NCBI GenBank assembly: GCA_041481485.1
Contig: JBGPBY010000298.1
Coordinates: forward strand, 1-8,918
DNA from: JBGPBY01 sp041481485
GTDB lineage: Bacteria; Acidobacteriota; Terriglobia; 20CM-2-55-15
Direction of reading: 5' to 3'
Length of the DNA stretch: 8,918 nucleotides
Shown in pieces: positions 1 through 6,692 of this stretch. The position numbers and the translations under genes were made by a program. The first letter of the stretch is position 1; each line of letters begins with the position of its first letter. The notes under the pieces were generated by a model. The model worked only from the letters and a program-made list of their open reading frames with translations, was not told the DNA's origin and searched no databases.

Positions 1-21
1 GAGAAGCAACCTCATGAAGTT

Positions 22-897
22 CTAATGTATTCGATTTTTGCTTCCTGTAACCTTGCTGGAATTCGAAGTCCCGGACAAATTCTCCGAAAGGCTTCGGTCC
101 GGGTTTGCCGGATCACACAGCGTCAGGCTTTGCAGTGCCGTCAGATTCTCCGTGGCGACAACCGGCCACATATTACTCAGAAGAGACACTCCGAGAATCC
201 GGTCTTCACAGATCGGAGATCCCATGAGTTCCGTGGCGATAGCAACTGCAGAATCACTGAGAATGGCAACTGCCAGTTTTTGCCTTTCATTGTCTCTGGA
301 TTCAATCAACCTCTGAACTGCGGGAGCGGCGCCAGAACCAAGCCTGGCGACAGTTCCCGCCACTCGCATCCGCTCCAAAACATCAACACCAACCAGTTCA
401 ACGTAGAACGGCTGCTCTTCGATCGGGACGTCCGGCGGAAGAACGCGTAAGGTCAGTCCCCACTGGATCAGCACTTCGGCCGCGGGAGCTGCGGCATGTC
501 CGATGGCTCCAAGACCATCGACAGCCCCAGCACGAAGATGGATTTCAACGAGCTTATCAAGGATGTCCTTACGAGAGTCCCGACCTAAGCGAACAGGTAC
601 GAAGGGAGAAGCGAGGATTTTTGTTAGTTCCGGAACAGCCTTACCCGCGGCAGGCCCCAATGCAACTATTGCATCAAATGCACGATCCACATTGTCGATC
701 TCACGATCTCGAATGATATCTATCCAATAGCTGAGAGGCTGTCCGAAAACCCTCGGATCATCCTGCTGGCCGTCTGCTTTGGAATTCATGGTTAATGGAT
801 GGAGCTTTTCCTGCGCCTGGGCCGGACTGGTGGCAGCGATGCAAAGAATCAGAGACGCGGCACCGATCACTCTCCACAGTCGTTTCATGGGTGTCAT
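22..897 (-). CDS. Secreted HEAT-like repeat protein
   Basis: A 291-residue protein, probably exported. The frame stays open to 1023, but I chose the ATG at 895-897 because AGGAGGT lies 4-5 bases upstream; a second ATG at 886-888 is too far from it. Residues 5-28 form a signal peptide (basic MKRLWR, hydrophobic core, cleavage after SPAQA). The mature part is alpha-helical with at least three HEAT-like units at roughly 66-96, 124-147 and 176-199, each with the pattern LG-x-A-A-x-x-A-V-P-x-L (ALGPAAGKAVPEL, AIGHAAAPAAEVL, RLGSGAAPAVQRL), and further helices to about 260. The last 30 residues are Ser/Asn-rich and look disordered. HEAT-type solenoids usually bind other proteins; no catalytic motif is visible and the partner is unknown. 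The gene follows another secreted-protein gene on the same strand after about 210 bp, so they may share expression. The repeat call is by eye; the gene itself is solid. Confidence 0.8.
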   Translation of the reverse strand: MTPMKRLWRVIGAASLILCIAATSPAQAQEKLHPLTMNSKADGQQDDPRVFGQPLSYWIDIIRDREIDNVDRAFDAIVALGPAAGKAVPELTKILASPFVPVRLGRDSRKDILDKLVEIHLRAGAVDGLGAIGHAAAPAAEVLIQWGLTLRVLPPDVPIEEQPFYVELVGVDVLERMRVAGTVARLGSGAAPAVQRLIESRDNERQKLAVAILSDSAVAIATELMGSPICEDRILGVSLLSNMWPVVATENLTALQSLTLCDPANPDRSLSENLSGTSNSSKVTGSKNRIH

Positions 898-901
898 CTC
901 G

Positions 902-908
902 ACCTCCT
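902..908 (-). promoter_or_regulatory. Strong ribosome binding site deciding the start at 897
   Basis: On the minus strand AGGAGGT stands 4-5 bases before the ATG at 897-895. It rules against the 42-residue upstream extension, which is Arg/Pro-rich and would place the signal peptide inside the protein. Confidence 0.75.
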
Positions 909-1094
909 GACAATGCTTATGGAGCAATTGACCATCCAGAAGTCCCTCCCCTAAATCCAATGGATAGCGCCCTGGCGAACGTTCCCTGGCGGGCCCGCGA
1001 CTGACAGCTGGCCCAACTGTCACAACCGATTTGTCAGGACGGGGGCATTACGACAAGATGTCAGGTTTTGTTGAACACGCATTCGTATCATCTT

Positions 1095-1123
1095 CACCGC
1101 CGACGGCTATTGCAACGGCGGTG
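1095..1123 (-). terminator. Hairpin around the stop codon of the 1107-2210 gene
   Basis: CACCGCCG (1095-1102) and CGGCGGTG (1116-1123) are perfect 8-bp complements with a 13-base loop that contains the stop codon TAG (1107-1109). On the minus strand no T-run follows the stem, so this is at best a Rho-assisted or 3'-end-stabilising hairpin rather than a classical intrinsic terminator. Confidence 0.3.
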
Positions 1124-2210
1124 TTTGGGCACTTCGTTGATCCACAGTAATGAAATTCAATGGCGGTGCGGTGACGGAGTCGAATTCGGAGAGCGACAAC
1201 AGTCCCGCATCACGCAATTGTTCAATCAGCTTCGTATAGCGATTGCGGAGATCATCCTGAATTCGTTGGGATTCTGCCCGGTAGGTTTCAATGTCCTTCC
1301 AGGACACCGGAGAGTCTTCATCACCATGAATGCTTACCTGTACAGTGGGTGCCGCAGCACTAATGTATCGCAGCCGGTCCATTGTCGTTGGGTTCGGCGG
1401 ATACCGCTGTTCGCGGAACCGATCATAGACTAAAGACGGAAACGTGCTCGCCACTCCCCTGTTGTATGTCAACGAAACGGGCCCCTGAAAGAGAACCGGC
1501 GTTCGCGACATTAGACCCGCATTAACGGTGGATAACGAGTAATACGGCCATGGAGGATAAATCGAATTGCGGCCACCAAATCCTGGTCCGTCTCCAATGC
1601 CGCCACTGCCCACACCTTGATGTCTGCATGGCTTGCCTGCATCGCAAACCACGATGTAGGCCTGAATATGAAGGCCTCTCAGCAGCGACGCCACCAGGCC
1701 CGGTCGTTTTTGCATCAGCATCAGATCCGCTGCCGCATACCACTCTCGTCCGACGCCTTGTCCCGCTTCCTCATCCATCAGCTTCAAGAGAAACTCATCC
1801 AGCGGAGGTCCAGGCCGGGATTGGGCAAGGAGGATCATCGCCTGCGGAGTTCTACCGCGTCGATACACGGATTCGATAACGTCGAGCGGAACCGTGGCAC
1901 TCTGGAGCTGAATCAATGCATCCAACGAAGTATCGATTACCGCCTGATCGCCTTCGTCACGTCCCGGCAAATGGGATTCGAGGTTTTTTTCGATCTGCGG
2001 GAGGAGGGAAGTCAATCGCAACTGTGAAGTCCACCACGCCCCCCAGGCCTGGTCTTTCGCGGCGTCTGACTGCAACATCAACTGTACCTGCGTCAGGTTT
2101 GGATCGGTTTGGGACGATGTTGCCGATATGGGGTTCGCAGGTTGCTGTTGAGCAACGACAATTTCAGTTGCAAAGACCGTCAGGACAAAAAGAATTGCCG
2201 CTCTTTTCAT
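1107..2210 (-). CDS. Secreted protein of unknown function with Gly/Pro-rich centre
   Basis: A 367-residue protein I do not recognise. I prefer the ATG at 2208-2210 (GAAGAG five bases upstream) over an in-frame GTG at 2214-2216. Residues 1-20 are a clear signal peptide (MKRAAILFVLTVFATEIVVA, cleavage before QQQ). Residues about 35-185 are helical and include a Trp-rich patch (AWGAWW near 56) and a segment ending in ADLMLMQKRPGLVASLLRGL, reminiscent of helical-repeat proteins. Two cysteines (Cys189, Cys195; CDAGKPC) could form a small disulphide loop next to a Gly-rich stretch (about 199-213) and a PPWPYY patch. Residues about 305-335 are a charged, possibly coiled-coil helix. It is divergent from the sensor kinase gene, with about 80 bp between them. 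No enzyme motif is visible. Codon use and the signal peptide make it a real gene; the function is unknown. Confidence 0.75.
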   Translation of the reverse strand: MKRAAILFVLTVFATEIVVAQQQPANPISATSSQTDPNLTQVQLMLQSDAAKDQAWGAWWTSQLRLTSLLPQIEKNLESHLPGRDEGDQAVIDTSLDALIQLQSATVPLDVIESVYRRGRTPQAMILLAQSRPGPPLDEFLLKLMDEEAGQGVGREWYAAADLMLMQKRPGLVASLLRGLHIQAYIVVCDAGKPCRHQGVGSGGIGDGPGFGGRNSIYPPWPYYSLSTVNAGLMSRTPVLFQGPVSLTYNRGVASTFPSLVYDRFREQRYPPNPTTMDRLRYISAAAPTVQVSIHGDEDSPVSWKDIETYRAESQRIQDDLRNRYTKLIEQLRDAGLLSLSEFDSVTAPPLNFITVDQRSAQTPPLQ

Positions 2211-2244
2211 ATGCACTCTTCGCCGGGAAGAACAATTGCGTGCT

Positions 2245-2274
2245 TTGACGCACTGTCATCGATTTGTTTAGCAA
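2245..2274 (+). promoter_or_regulatory. Possible promoter of the two-component genes
   Basis: TTGACG (2245-2250) is a good -35 match; 18 bases further on lies TAGCAA (2269-2274), a poor -10 match. It is the only plausible sigma-70-like pair in the 81-bp divergent spacer. Weak evidence. Confidence 0.25.
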
Positions 2275-2291
2275 GATACTATTTCAAAGGT

Positions 2292-3743
2292 ATGGCTTCC
2301 GCAGACAAATCTGAAAAGTCCGCGTTCGAATCGGCGGTCTTCCGTTATAGCATCGCGGTGTGCATTGTTGCGGCCGCGCTGGGTCTGTCGTTGCTCCTTC
2401 ATCCATATGTTTCGGATGCCTTCATTATTTTCTTTCTGGCCGCCGTGATGCTTGTCGGCTGGTTCGGACGTATGGGGCCCGGCCTGTGCGCGGTGGTCCT
2501 GTCTTCAGTTGCCGTCGACTATTACTTCATTCCTCCGTATCACGCGTTCACGGTGAAGGTGGAAGATCTGCCGTACTTCCTTGCGTTCCTCCTGAGCTTC
2601 GGCTGTGCGGGGTGGCTGGCATCCACACGTAAAGCGGCTGAAGAAAAGCAGCGAGTTCACTTCGAGAATCTGTTTGAACATGGGCCGGAGGCGATCATGC
2701 TCGTGGACCCCCAGGATCGCGTACAGCGAGTCAATGAAGCCTTTGTTCGAATCTTCGGCTACACCTCCAATGAAATCGTCGATGGGAAGAGTCTCCTTTT
2801 CATTGTTCCTCCATTTCTTCGGGAAGAGGCCCTCGCCTCTCGCCAAAAACTGTCCCAGGGAGAGTCTGTCCATCTCGAAACCGTTCGCTCACGCAGGGAT
2901 GGGACGATGGTGCATGTTTCGGAAATCGCGATTCCGGTTTCGATGGTCGGCGAACGTATTTCGTATTACTACATTTTCAGAGACATCACCGAAACCCGCA
3001 AAGCGGCAGAGGCGCTGCAGCGGGCTCACGCAGAATTGATCCATCTGTCCCGGGTCACCACCATGGGAGAACTGGTGGCGTCGATCGCCCATGAGGTCAA
3101 TCAGCCCATCACCGCGGTGGTCACCAATGGCAATGCCGCCAGGCGCTGGCTTGCCCAGCAACCGCCGCGTTTGGACGAAGTACAGGATGCGCTGGATCAT
3201 ATTGTTCGCGACGCAACTCGCGCAGGAGAAATCATTGGCCGAACGCGTGCGCTGGTGCAGAAGGAACAGCCCCGGCCGGAACGGCTCTCGATCAATGAGG
3301 TGGCGCGCAGCGTACTGAATCTGCTCGACAAGGAGATCCGCGGCAATAGCCTGCAGGTTAAAATCAGTTTGGACGACCTTCCGCCGATTCGCGGCGACCG
3401 AGTCCAATTGCAGCAAGTGCTGATGAATCTGATTATCAATGCGATTGAAGCCATGAGCGACGTTCCCGGTTCATCACGAAACCTGGAAATTTGCGGAACA
3501 CACGACAACGAATACATTCGGGTAGAGGTGCACGATTCGGGACCGGGAATCGCGCCGGAATCCGCCGATCAGTTATTCAATCCGTTCTTCAGCACCAAGC
3601 CCAACGGTCTGGGAATGGGACTAGCGATCAGCCGCTCCATCATTGAAAGCCATGGGGGAAGATTGTGGACAAATGCGAACAATGGCGAAGGAATCCTGAA
3701 CTTCACACTGCCGTCTGCGGGCGAATGGAATGAAACGGACTGA
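2292..3743 (+). CDS. Membrane sensor histidine kinase (DUF4118-PAS-HisKA-HATPase)
   Basis: A 483-residue autophosphorylating sensor kinase of the inner membrane. The frame is open from 2109, but the upstream part overlaps the divergent gene and is not membrane-like; ATG 2292 starts a normal DUF4118 protein. AAAGG sits very close to it, so the ribosome site is poor. Four membrane segments lie at about 21-37, 43-60, 63-80 and 94-110, with the DYYFIPP motif (76-82) typical of KdpD-like DUF4118 sensors. A PAS domain follows (about 124-236, ending in IFRDITETR). The H-box IAHEVNQP gives phosphoacceptor His267; the N-box has Asn383 (NLIINAIEAM), the G1 box is DSGPGI (415-420), the F-box FNPFFSTK and the G2 box GLGMGL (439-444). 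All catalytic boxes look intact. The H-box style is that of FixL/DctB-like kinases paired with FixJ regulators, and such a gene overlaps its 3' end. The PAS domain shows no visible haem- or flavin-binding signature, so the signal is unknown. Confidence 0.93.
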   Translation: MASADKSEKSAFESAVFRYSIAVCIVAAALGLSLLLHPYVSDAFIIFFLAAVMLVGWFGRMGPGLCAVVLSSVAVDYYFIPPYHAFTVKVEDLPYFLAFLLSFGCAGWLASTRKAAEEKQRVHFENLFEHGPEAIMLVDPQDRVQRVNEAFVRIFGYTSNEIVDGKSLLFIVPPFLREEALASRQKLSQGESVHLETVRSRRDGTMVHVSEIAIPVSMVGERISYYYIFRDITETRKAAEALQRAHAELIHLSRVTTMGELVASIAHEVNQPITAVVTNGNAARRWLAQQPPRLDEVQDALDHIVRDATRAGEIIGRTRALVQKEQPRPERLSINEVARSVLNLLDKEIRGNSLQVKISLDDLPPIRGDRVQLQQVLMNLIINAIEAMSDVPGSSRNLEICGTHDNEYIRVEVHDSGPGIAPESADQLFNPFFSTKPNGLGMGLAISRSIIESHGGRLWTNANNGEGILNFTLPSAGEWNETD

Positions 3744-4353
3744 ACCGATCGTATATGTAATCGACGATGATTCGTCGGTCCGCACGGCAGTCAGAAGCCT
3801 GGTCCGGTCTGTGGGACTGGAGGTTGAAGCCTTTGCGTCTGGTCAGGAATTCCTGCAATTCAATCGTCCCGATGCGCCGGGTTGCGTGGTCCTGGACGTT
3901 CGCTTACCCGGCATGAGCGGACTCGATTTTCAAAAGGAATTGATCCAAAACAATATCCCGCTACCCGTGATTTTCATCACCGCGCACGGAGACATTCCCA
4001 TGTCCGTCCGTGCGATGAAGGCCGGAGCTGTGGAATTCCTCACCAAACCGTTCCGCGATCAGGATCTCCTGGATGCCATTCACTCTTCCCTGAATCAGGA
4101 CAGAACGCGCCGCCAGGAGGAACATGAAGTTTCGGAACTGAGAGCCAGGTTTGATACGTTGACATCCCGCGAACGCGAACTGATGGCCCTGGTGATCTCC
4201 GGCAAACCGAACAAACATATCGCCGACGCCATCGGCACCAGCGAAGCGACCGTCAAGGTTCACCGGGCCAACTTGCTGCGCAAGATGCAGGCAGACTCTC
4301 TGGCGGATTTAGTGCGAATGGCAGGACGGCTCAAAATCGAACAGACGTTCTGA
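3730..4353 (+). CDS. FixJ/NarL-type response regulator (receiver plus LuxR HTH)
   Basis: A 207-residue transcription factor, the expected partner of the kinase just upstream. The start ATG at 3730 lies inside the kinase gene, giving a 14-bp overlap and probable translational coupling. The receiver domain (about 6-122) has the acidic pocket DDD (12-14), phosphoacceptor Asp56 in VVLDVRLPG, the conserved Thr84 (FITAHGD) and Lys106 (FLTKPF). A linker of about 20 charged residues leads to a LuxR-type HTH (about 143-200): LTSRERELM, then GKPNKHIADAIGTSEATVKVHRANLLRKM, with the V-K-V-H-R recognition helix. The MSVRAMKAGAVEFLTKPF wording is typical of the FixJ/TodT/NodW class. Phosphorylation should expose the HTH for DNA binding. 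Targets are not deducible here; no repeat that looks like its operator is seen next to a neighbouring gene. All key residues are present. Confidence 0.95.
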   Translation: MKRTEPIVYVIDDDSSVRTAVRSLVRSVGLEVEAFASGQEFLQFNRPDAPGCVVLDVRLPGMSGLDFQKELIQNNIPLPVIFITAHGDIPMSVRAMKAGAVEFLTKPFRDQDLLDAIHSSLNQDRTRRQEEHEVSELRARFDTLTSRERELMALVISGKPNKHIADAIGTSEATVKVHRANLLRKMQADSLADLVRMAGRLKIEQTF

Positions 4354-4408
4354 GGCGGTCAGCGTTTCACTGATTCGACATTTCCATAATGCGGGTCAGT
4401 TAGAAAAC

Positions 4409-4528
4409 TGGGCCCACTGTAGGCGCGGTCTGTGTCCGCGCACAGTTTTTCAGACTGGGATTCCTCGAACTGGTAATCCACAAACCACAGATTGTGCGCG
4501 GTCATAGACCGCGCCTACAGTGGGCCCA
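4409..4528. repeat. 120-bp foldback element: 36-bp inverted repeat with hairpin arms
   Basis: Arm 4409-4444 and the reverse complement of arm 4493-4528 match at 34 of 36 bases, with a 48-bp spacer. Both outer ends are the palindrome TGGGCCCA. Each arm contains a smaller hairpin: GCGCGGTC-ATA-GACCGCGC (4496-4514) is perfect; the copy in arm 1 (4423-4441) has one mismatch. The form fits a MITE-like or paired REP-like (BIME-type) repeat. There is no obvious target-site duplication (flanks GAAAAC and CCAAGC), and it contains no gene. A partial copy of one arm occurs at 8686-8704. Confidence 0.75.
4417..4450 (+). terminator. Probable intrinsic terminator after the response regulator
   Basis: CTGT/ACAG and GCGCGGTC/GTCCGCGC (one T-T mismatch, loop TGT) form a G+C-rich stem ending at 4445, followed directly by TTTTT (4446-4450). 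It lies about 64 bases after the regulator stop. It coincides with arm 1 of the inverted repeat, so a repeat element may have been recruited as the terminator. Confidence 0.45.
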
Positions 4529-4542
4529 CCAAGCCCTGCAAT

Positions 4543-4559
4543 TCGGCCGGACCGGCCGA
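4543..4559. repeat. 17-bp G+C-rich palindrome
   Basis: TCGGCCGG and CCGGCCGA are perfect complements around a single central A (4551). Part of the structured convergent spacer; no function can be assigned. Confidence 0.5.
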
Positions 4560-4571
4560 GATACGACCGGC

Positions 4572-4619
4572 CCGGCGAACCACTGGAAGCCCGGAGTCTA
4601 AAGGCTTCCAGCGTGCCGG
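4572..4619. repeat. Hairpin with 9-bp inner and 5-bp outer stem
   Basis: CTGGAAGCC (4583-4591) pairs perfectly with GGCTTCCAG (4603-4611) across an 11-base loop; outside it CCGGC (4572-4576) pairs with GCCGG (4615-4619) across an internal loop. It lies about 60 bases after the stop of the transporter gene on the minus strand and could end that transcript, but no T-run follows on either strand. It may equally be a repeat family. Confidence 0.5.
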
Positions 4620-4624
4620 ACGTT

Positions 4625-4680
4625 CATTCGATAGCTACTTTGCGGCGGCGTGGCTATCGCGGATACGTCCGAAACGAATG
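4625..4680. repeat. Nested short inverted repeats next to the amt stop
   Basis: CGATAGC (4629-4635) pairs with GCTATCG (4653-4659), and the enclosing CATTCG (4625-4630) can alternatively pair with CGAATG (4675-4680), which abuts the stop codon of the transporter at 4681. Possible transcript-end structure; weak. Confidence 0.35.
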
Positions 4681-6393
4681 TCAGACGGTCAGCCGCTTCC
4701 CCGGAATTGAAGCCGCTTCTCTTTCAACCGCCGTCACTGGAGGCCCAAAAGCCCCCGAAATAACGTACTCGGGATAAGCGGCGATTCCATGCTGATCGAC
4801 GTCGAGGCCGACCAATTCGCCTTCCCTGGAAACGCGCAGAAGACTGAAAGCGTTCAACGCCGCAAACATTGCCATGGCACTGACGAATGTGGCGGAACAG
4901 ACGACCAAGCTACCGATACCTTGAGCCGCGAGCACCTTGAAACCGCCGCCGTAAAACAAGCCGGTAAGGGCATCAGCAGAATTCGCAACGATCGATGGAA
5001 CTCCAAACGGACTCGATCCGGCTGCAGAATATTCGCCGCTGGCAAATAGTCCCAAAGACAACGTACCCCAGATACCGCACACACCATGAACCGGCCATGC
5101 ACCAACAGGGTCGTCGATGCGCAGATACTCCAGCAATTCCATGCCAAGAATAACCAGGACACCCGCAACCAATCCAATGATGCATGCGCCAAGCCCGCTG
5201 ACCCAGTAACAGGGGCACGTAATACCGACAAGTCCTGCCAGAAATCCATTGATGATCGCAGTCGTATCCCATTTCCTCGTCTGGAAATACATCATGAAGA
5301 TCGCGGCGAGCCCGCCGGTGCATGCTGCCAGCGTGGTATTCGTCGCCACACGCCCGACACCGGAGTTATCCATCAGCGATAGCGTCGAACAGGGATTGAA
5401 CCCATACCAACCGAACCACAGGATGAGTCCACCGATAACGGCGATCGTCAGATCGTGCGGAAGCATGGGGCCTCCACCGTCCCGTTTGAACTTTCGACCC
5501 AGCCTGGGACCGAGCATAATCGCGCCCGCAATAGCCACCCATCCGCCAATCGAATGCACAACGGTTGAGCCGGCAAAATCGTGAAAGTTCATTCCGAGAC
5601 TCGACAGGAAGCCACCTTGAGAACCCATTGTGGCCAGGAATCCATCCGGGCCCCAGCACCAGTGACCGAAAATCGGATAAATGAAACCAGAAACGCCAAT
5701 CGAGTAAAGAACGTCGCCGACGAACCGTGTCCGCCCAACCATGGCGCCCGAGCAAATCGTGGACGCACAGTCGGCGAACGCAAACTGAAAGAGGTAGTGC
5801 GCAAAAATGGGAATACCCGTAGCGGCATAGGTGGTCAGCACCGATACGTCCTTCATGAAAAGCAGGCTCTTGGTGGGATCACCAGGAAGATGCCAGCCGA
5901 TGAAGGCATTGCCGCCACCGAACATGAACGCAAATCCCCAAGCCCAATGCAGCAATCCGCAAACGCACGTGTCAAACATGCATTCGACCAGCACATTGAC
6001 TGTTTCACGATTGCGGCAGAACCCCGCTTCGAGCATGGTGAAACCTGCCTGCATGCCAAACACGAGAAATGCGCCCAACAAGACCCACCCCGTATTGATC
6101 GGGTTGATGATGTCGCCGCCTGTTACGGCTTTGTAAGGGTCCGGGGCTGCGGGCGCGGCCGAGGCCGGTGCATCCTGTTGAGCATAGGCGACCGTGCTGG
6201 TCCAATCCCAGGCCGTACGAATCAATGCCGGCCCGACGGTAATGAGTCCAATCAATACAGCAATTCCCAAAGCCTTGCCCGCAAGCAGCAGCATTCCGTA
6301 ACGCCGCCAGCGCGGGTCTCTCAACCGCCCGGCCAAACGAGTGACCTTCTCCGAGAAAGTCATCTTTCCTGCCTTCGACAGTCTGTTCTTCAT
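4681..6393 (-). CDS. amt: Ammonium transporter, Amt family, with N-terminal extension
   Basis: A 570-residue inner-membrane channel for ammonium/ammonia, normally trimeric. Start ATG 6391-6393 is fixed by AAGGAG six bases upstream. The Amt core runs from about 91 to 545: GWVLLGAFLVFGMQAGFTML (102-121), the FMFGGGNAF region (157-164), HDFAGSTVVH with conserved Asp272 and pore His280, PVHGVCGIWG with the second pore His436, and the C-terminal GLDVDQHGIAAYPE signature (529-542) that usually contacts GlnK-type PII proteins. The length exceeds the usual 400-450 residues because of a basic, amphipathic first 35 residues and an extra hydrophobic segment (34-56) leading to an AYAQQ site (about 69-73) that could be a signal-peptide cleavage, then an Ala/Pro linker. 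The AER motif common in the family reads VGR here (219-221), and the protein is rich in cysteine. No PII gene lies beside it. It converges with the two-component genes. The family call is very secure. Confidence 0.96.
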   Translation of the reverse strand: MKNRLSKAGKMTFSEKVTRLAGRLRDPRWRRYGMLLLAGKALGIAVLIGLITVGPALIRTAWDWTSTVAYAQQDAPASAAPAAPDPYKAVTGGDIINPINTGWVLLGAFLVFGMQAGFTMLEAGFCRNRETVNVLVECMFDTCVCGLLHWAWGFAFMFGGGNAFIGWHLPGDPTKSLLFMKDVSVLTTYAATGIPIFAHYLFQFAFADCASTICSGAMVGRTRFVGDVLYSIGVSGFIYPIFGHWCWGPDGFLATMGSQGGFLSSLGMNFHDFAGSTVVHSIGGWVAIAGAIMLGPRLGRKFKRDGGGPMLPHDLTIAVIGGLILWFGWYGFNPCSTLSLMDNSGVGRVATNTTLAACTGGLAAIFMMYFQTRKWDTTAIINGFLAGLVGITCPCYWVSGLGACIIGLVAGVLVILGMELLEYLRIDDPVGAWPVHGVCGIWGTLSLGLFASGEYSAAGSSPFGVPSIVANSADALTGLFYGGGFKVLAAQGIGSLVVCSATFVSAMAMFAALNAFSLLRVSREGELVGLDVDQHGIAAYPEYVISGAFGPPVTAVEREAASIPGKRLTV

Positions 6394-6399
6394 CGCAAG

Positions 6400-6405
6400 C
6401 TCCTT
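6400..6405 (-). promoter_or_regulatory. Ribosome binding site of amt
   Basis: AAGGAG on the minus strand, six bases before the ATG at 6393. It supports the long N-terminal form over the internal Met11. Confidence 0.7.
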
Positions 6406-6472
6406 AAAAACGCAGTGGTACGCGGTCCGTTATTAAAAGTAGGTAATGCGAAATCAGGCGGGCCGAACTCCC

Positions 6473-6506
6473 GGCTCAATTGCGCATTGCAGCTCGCCAT
6501 TGAGCC
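6473..6506. promoter_or_regulatory. Inverted repeat in the amt upstream region
   Basis: GGCTCAAT (6473-6480) and ATTGAGCC (6499-6506) are perfect 8-bp complements with an 18-base spacer, 80-113 bases before the amt start. The position suits an operator or leader hairpin. The sequence does not match an NtrC site well. Confidence 0.3.
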
Positions 6507-6678
6507 TGTTCGATTGCTGACGTTGCAGAATTCGCAGCAGTGACGAAATCTGAAAATCGATGGAGAAACTCTACAGTTTTGAAGGATGAATAAATATTGG
6601 ATGATGATCGAAAGACACTCGCATCAGGTCAAACGTCTCTAAACCTTTGGATTAGTCTGCTGGTCCTTCGGATAAGGC

Positions 6679-6692
6679 AGCGCCGAAGCGCT
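6679..6692 (-). terminator. UUCG-type hairpin overlapping the barrel gene stop
   Basis: On the minus strand AGCGC-TTCG-GCGCT forms a 5-bp stem closing the very stable C(UUCG)G tetraloop; its first base is the last base of the TAA stop (6694-6692). Flanking GGTAAG and CTTATCC extend the stem imperfectly. No T-run follows, so termination is uncertain; it could instead protect the mRNA 3' end. Confidence 0.4.

Larger units (their letters stand above)
4354..4680. other. Palindrome-rich convergent spacer without genes
   Basis: These 327 bp separate the stops of two converging genes. No coding frame with a plausible start is seen. The stretch holds a long inverted repeat (4409-4528), a 17-bp palindrome (4543-4559), a long hairpin (4572-4619) and a nested pair of short inverted repeats (4625-4680). 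The density of structure is far above that of the coding DNA and suggests stacked repeat elements and/or transcription-end structures for both genes. Confidence 0.7.
6394..6691. other. Gene-free region upstream of amt
   Basis: About 298 bp between the amt start and the stop of the next minus-strand gene. The part near 6540-6660 is A+T-richer than its surroundings. TTTAATAA lies about 40 bases before the amt start (around 6430-6437 on the minus strand) and may be a -10 region, but no good -35 matches it. An 8-bp inverted repeat is listed separately. No small gene with a convincing start is seen. Confidence 0.5.

Noticed and set aside
2109..2291. Upstream extension of the sensor kinase
   Set aside because: It overlaps the signal-peptide region of the divergent gene, is Cys/Arg-rich and unlike DUF4118 proteins; the ATG at 2292 gives the normal architecture.
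4409..4528. Classical insertion sequence
   Set aside because: No transposase, no visible target duplication, and the unit is only 120 bp.
6483..6499. Sigma-54-like -24/-12 element before amt (TGGC ... TGC on the minus strand)
   Set aside because: The GG and GC pairs are 11 bases apart instead of the required 10, and the rest of the consensus is poor.
5581..6543. Long open frame on the plus strand opposite the ammonium transporter
   Set aside because: It is antisense to an unmistakable Amt gene, its product is rich in Arg, His, Asn and Pro without domains, and no ribosome site precedes it.
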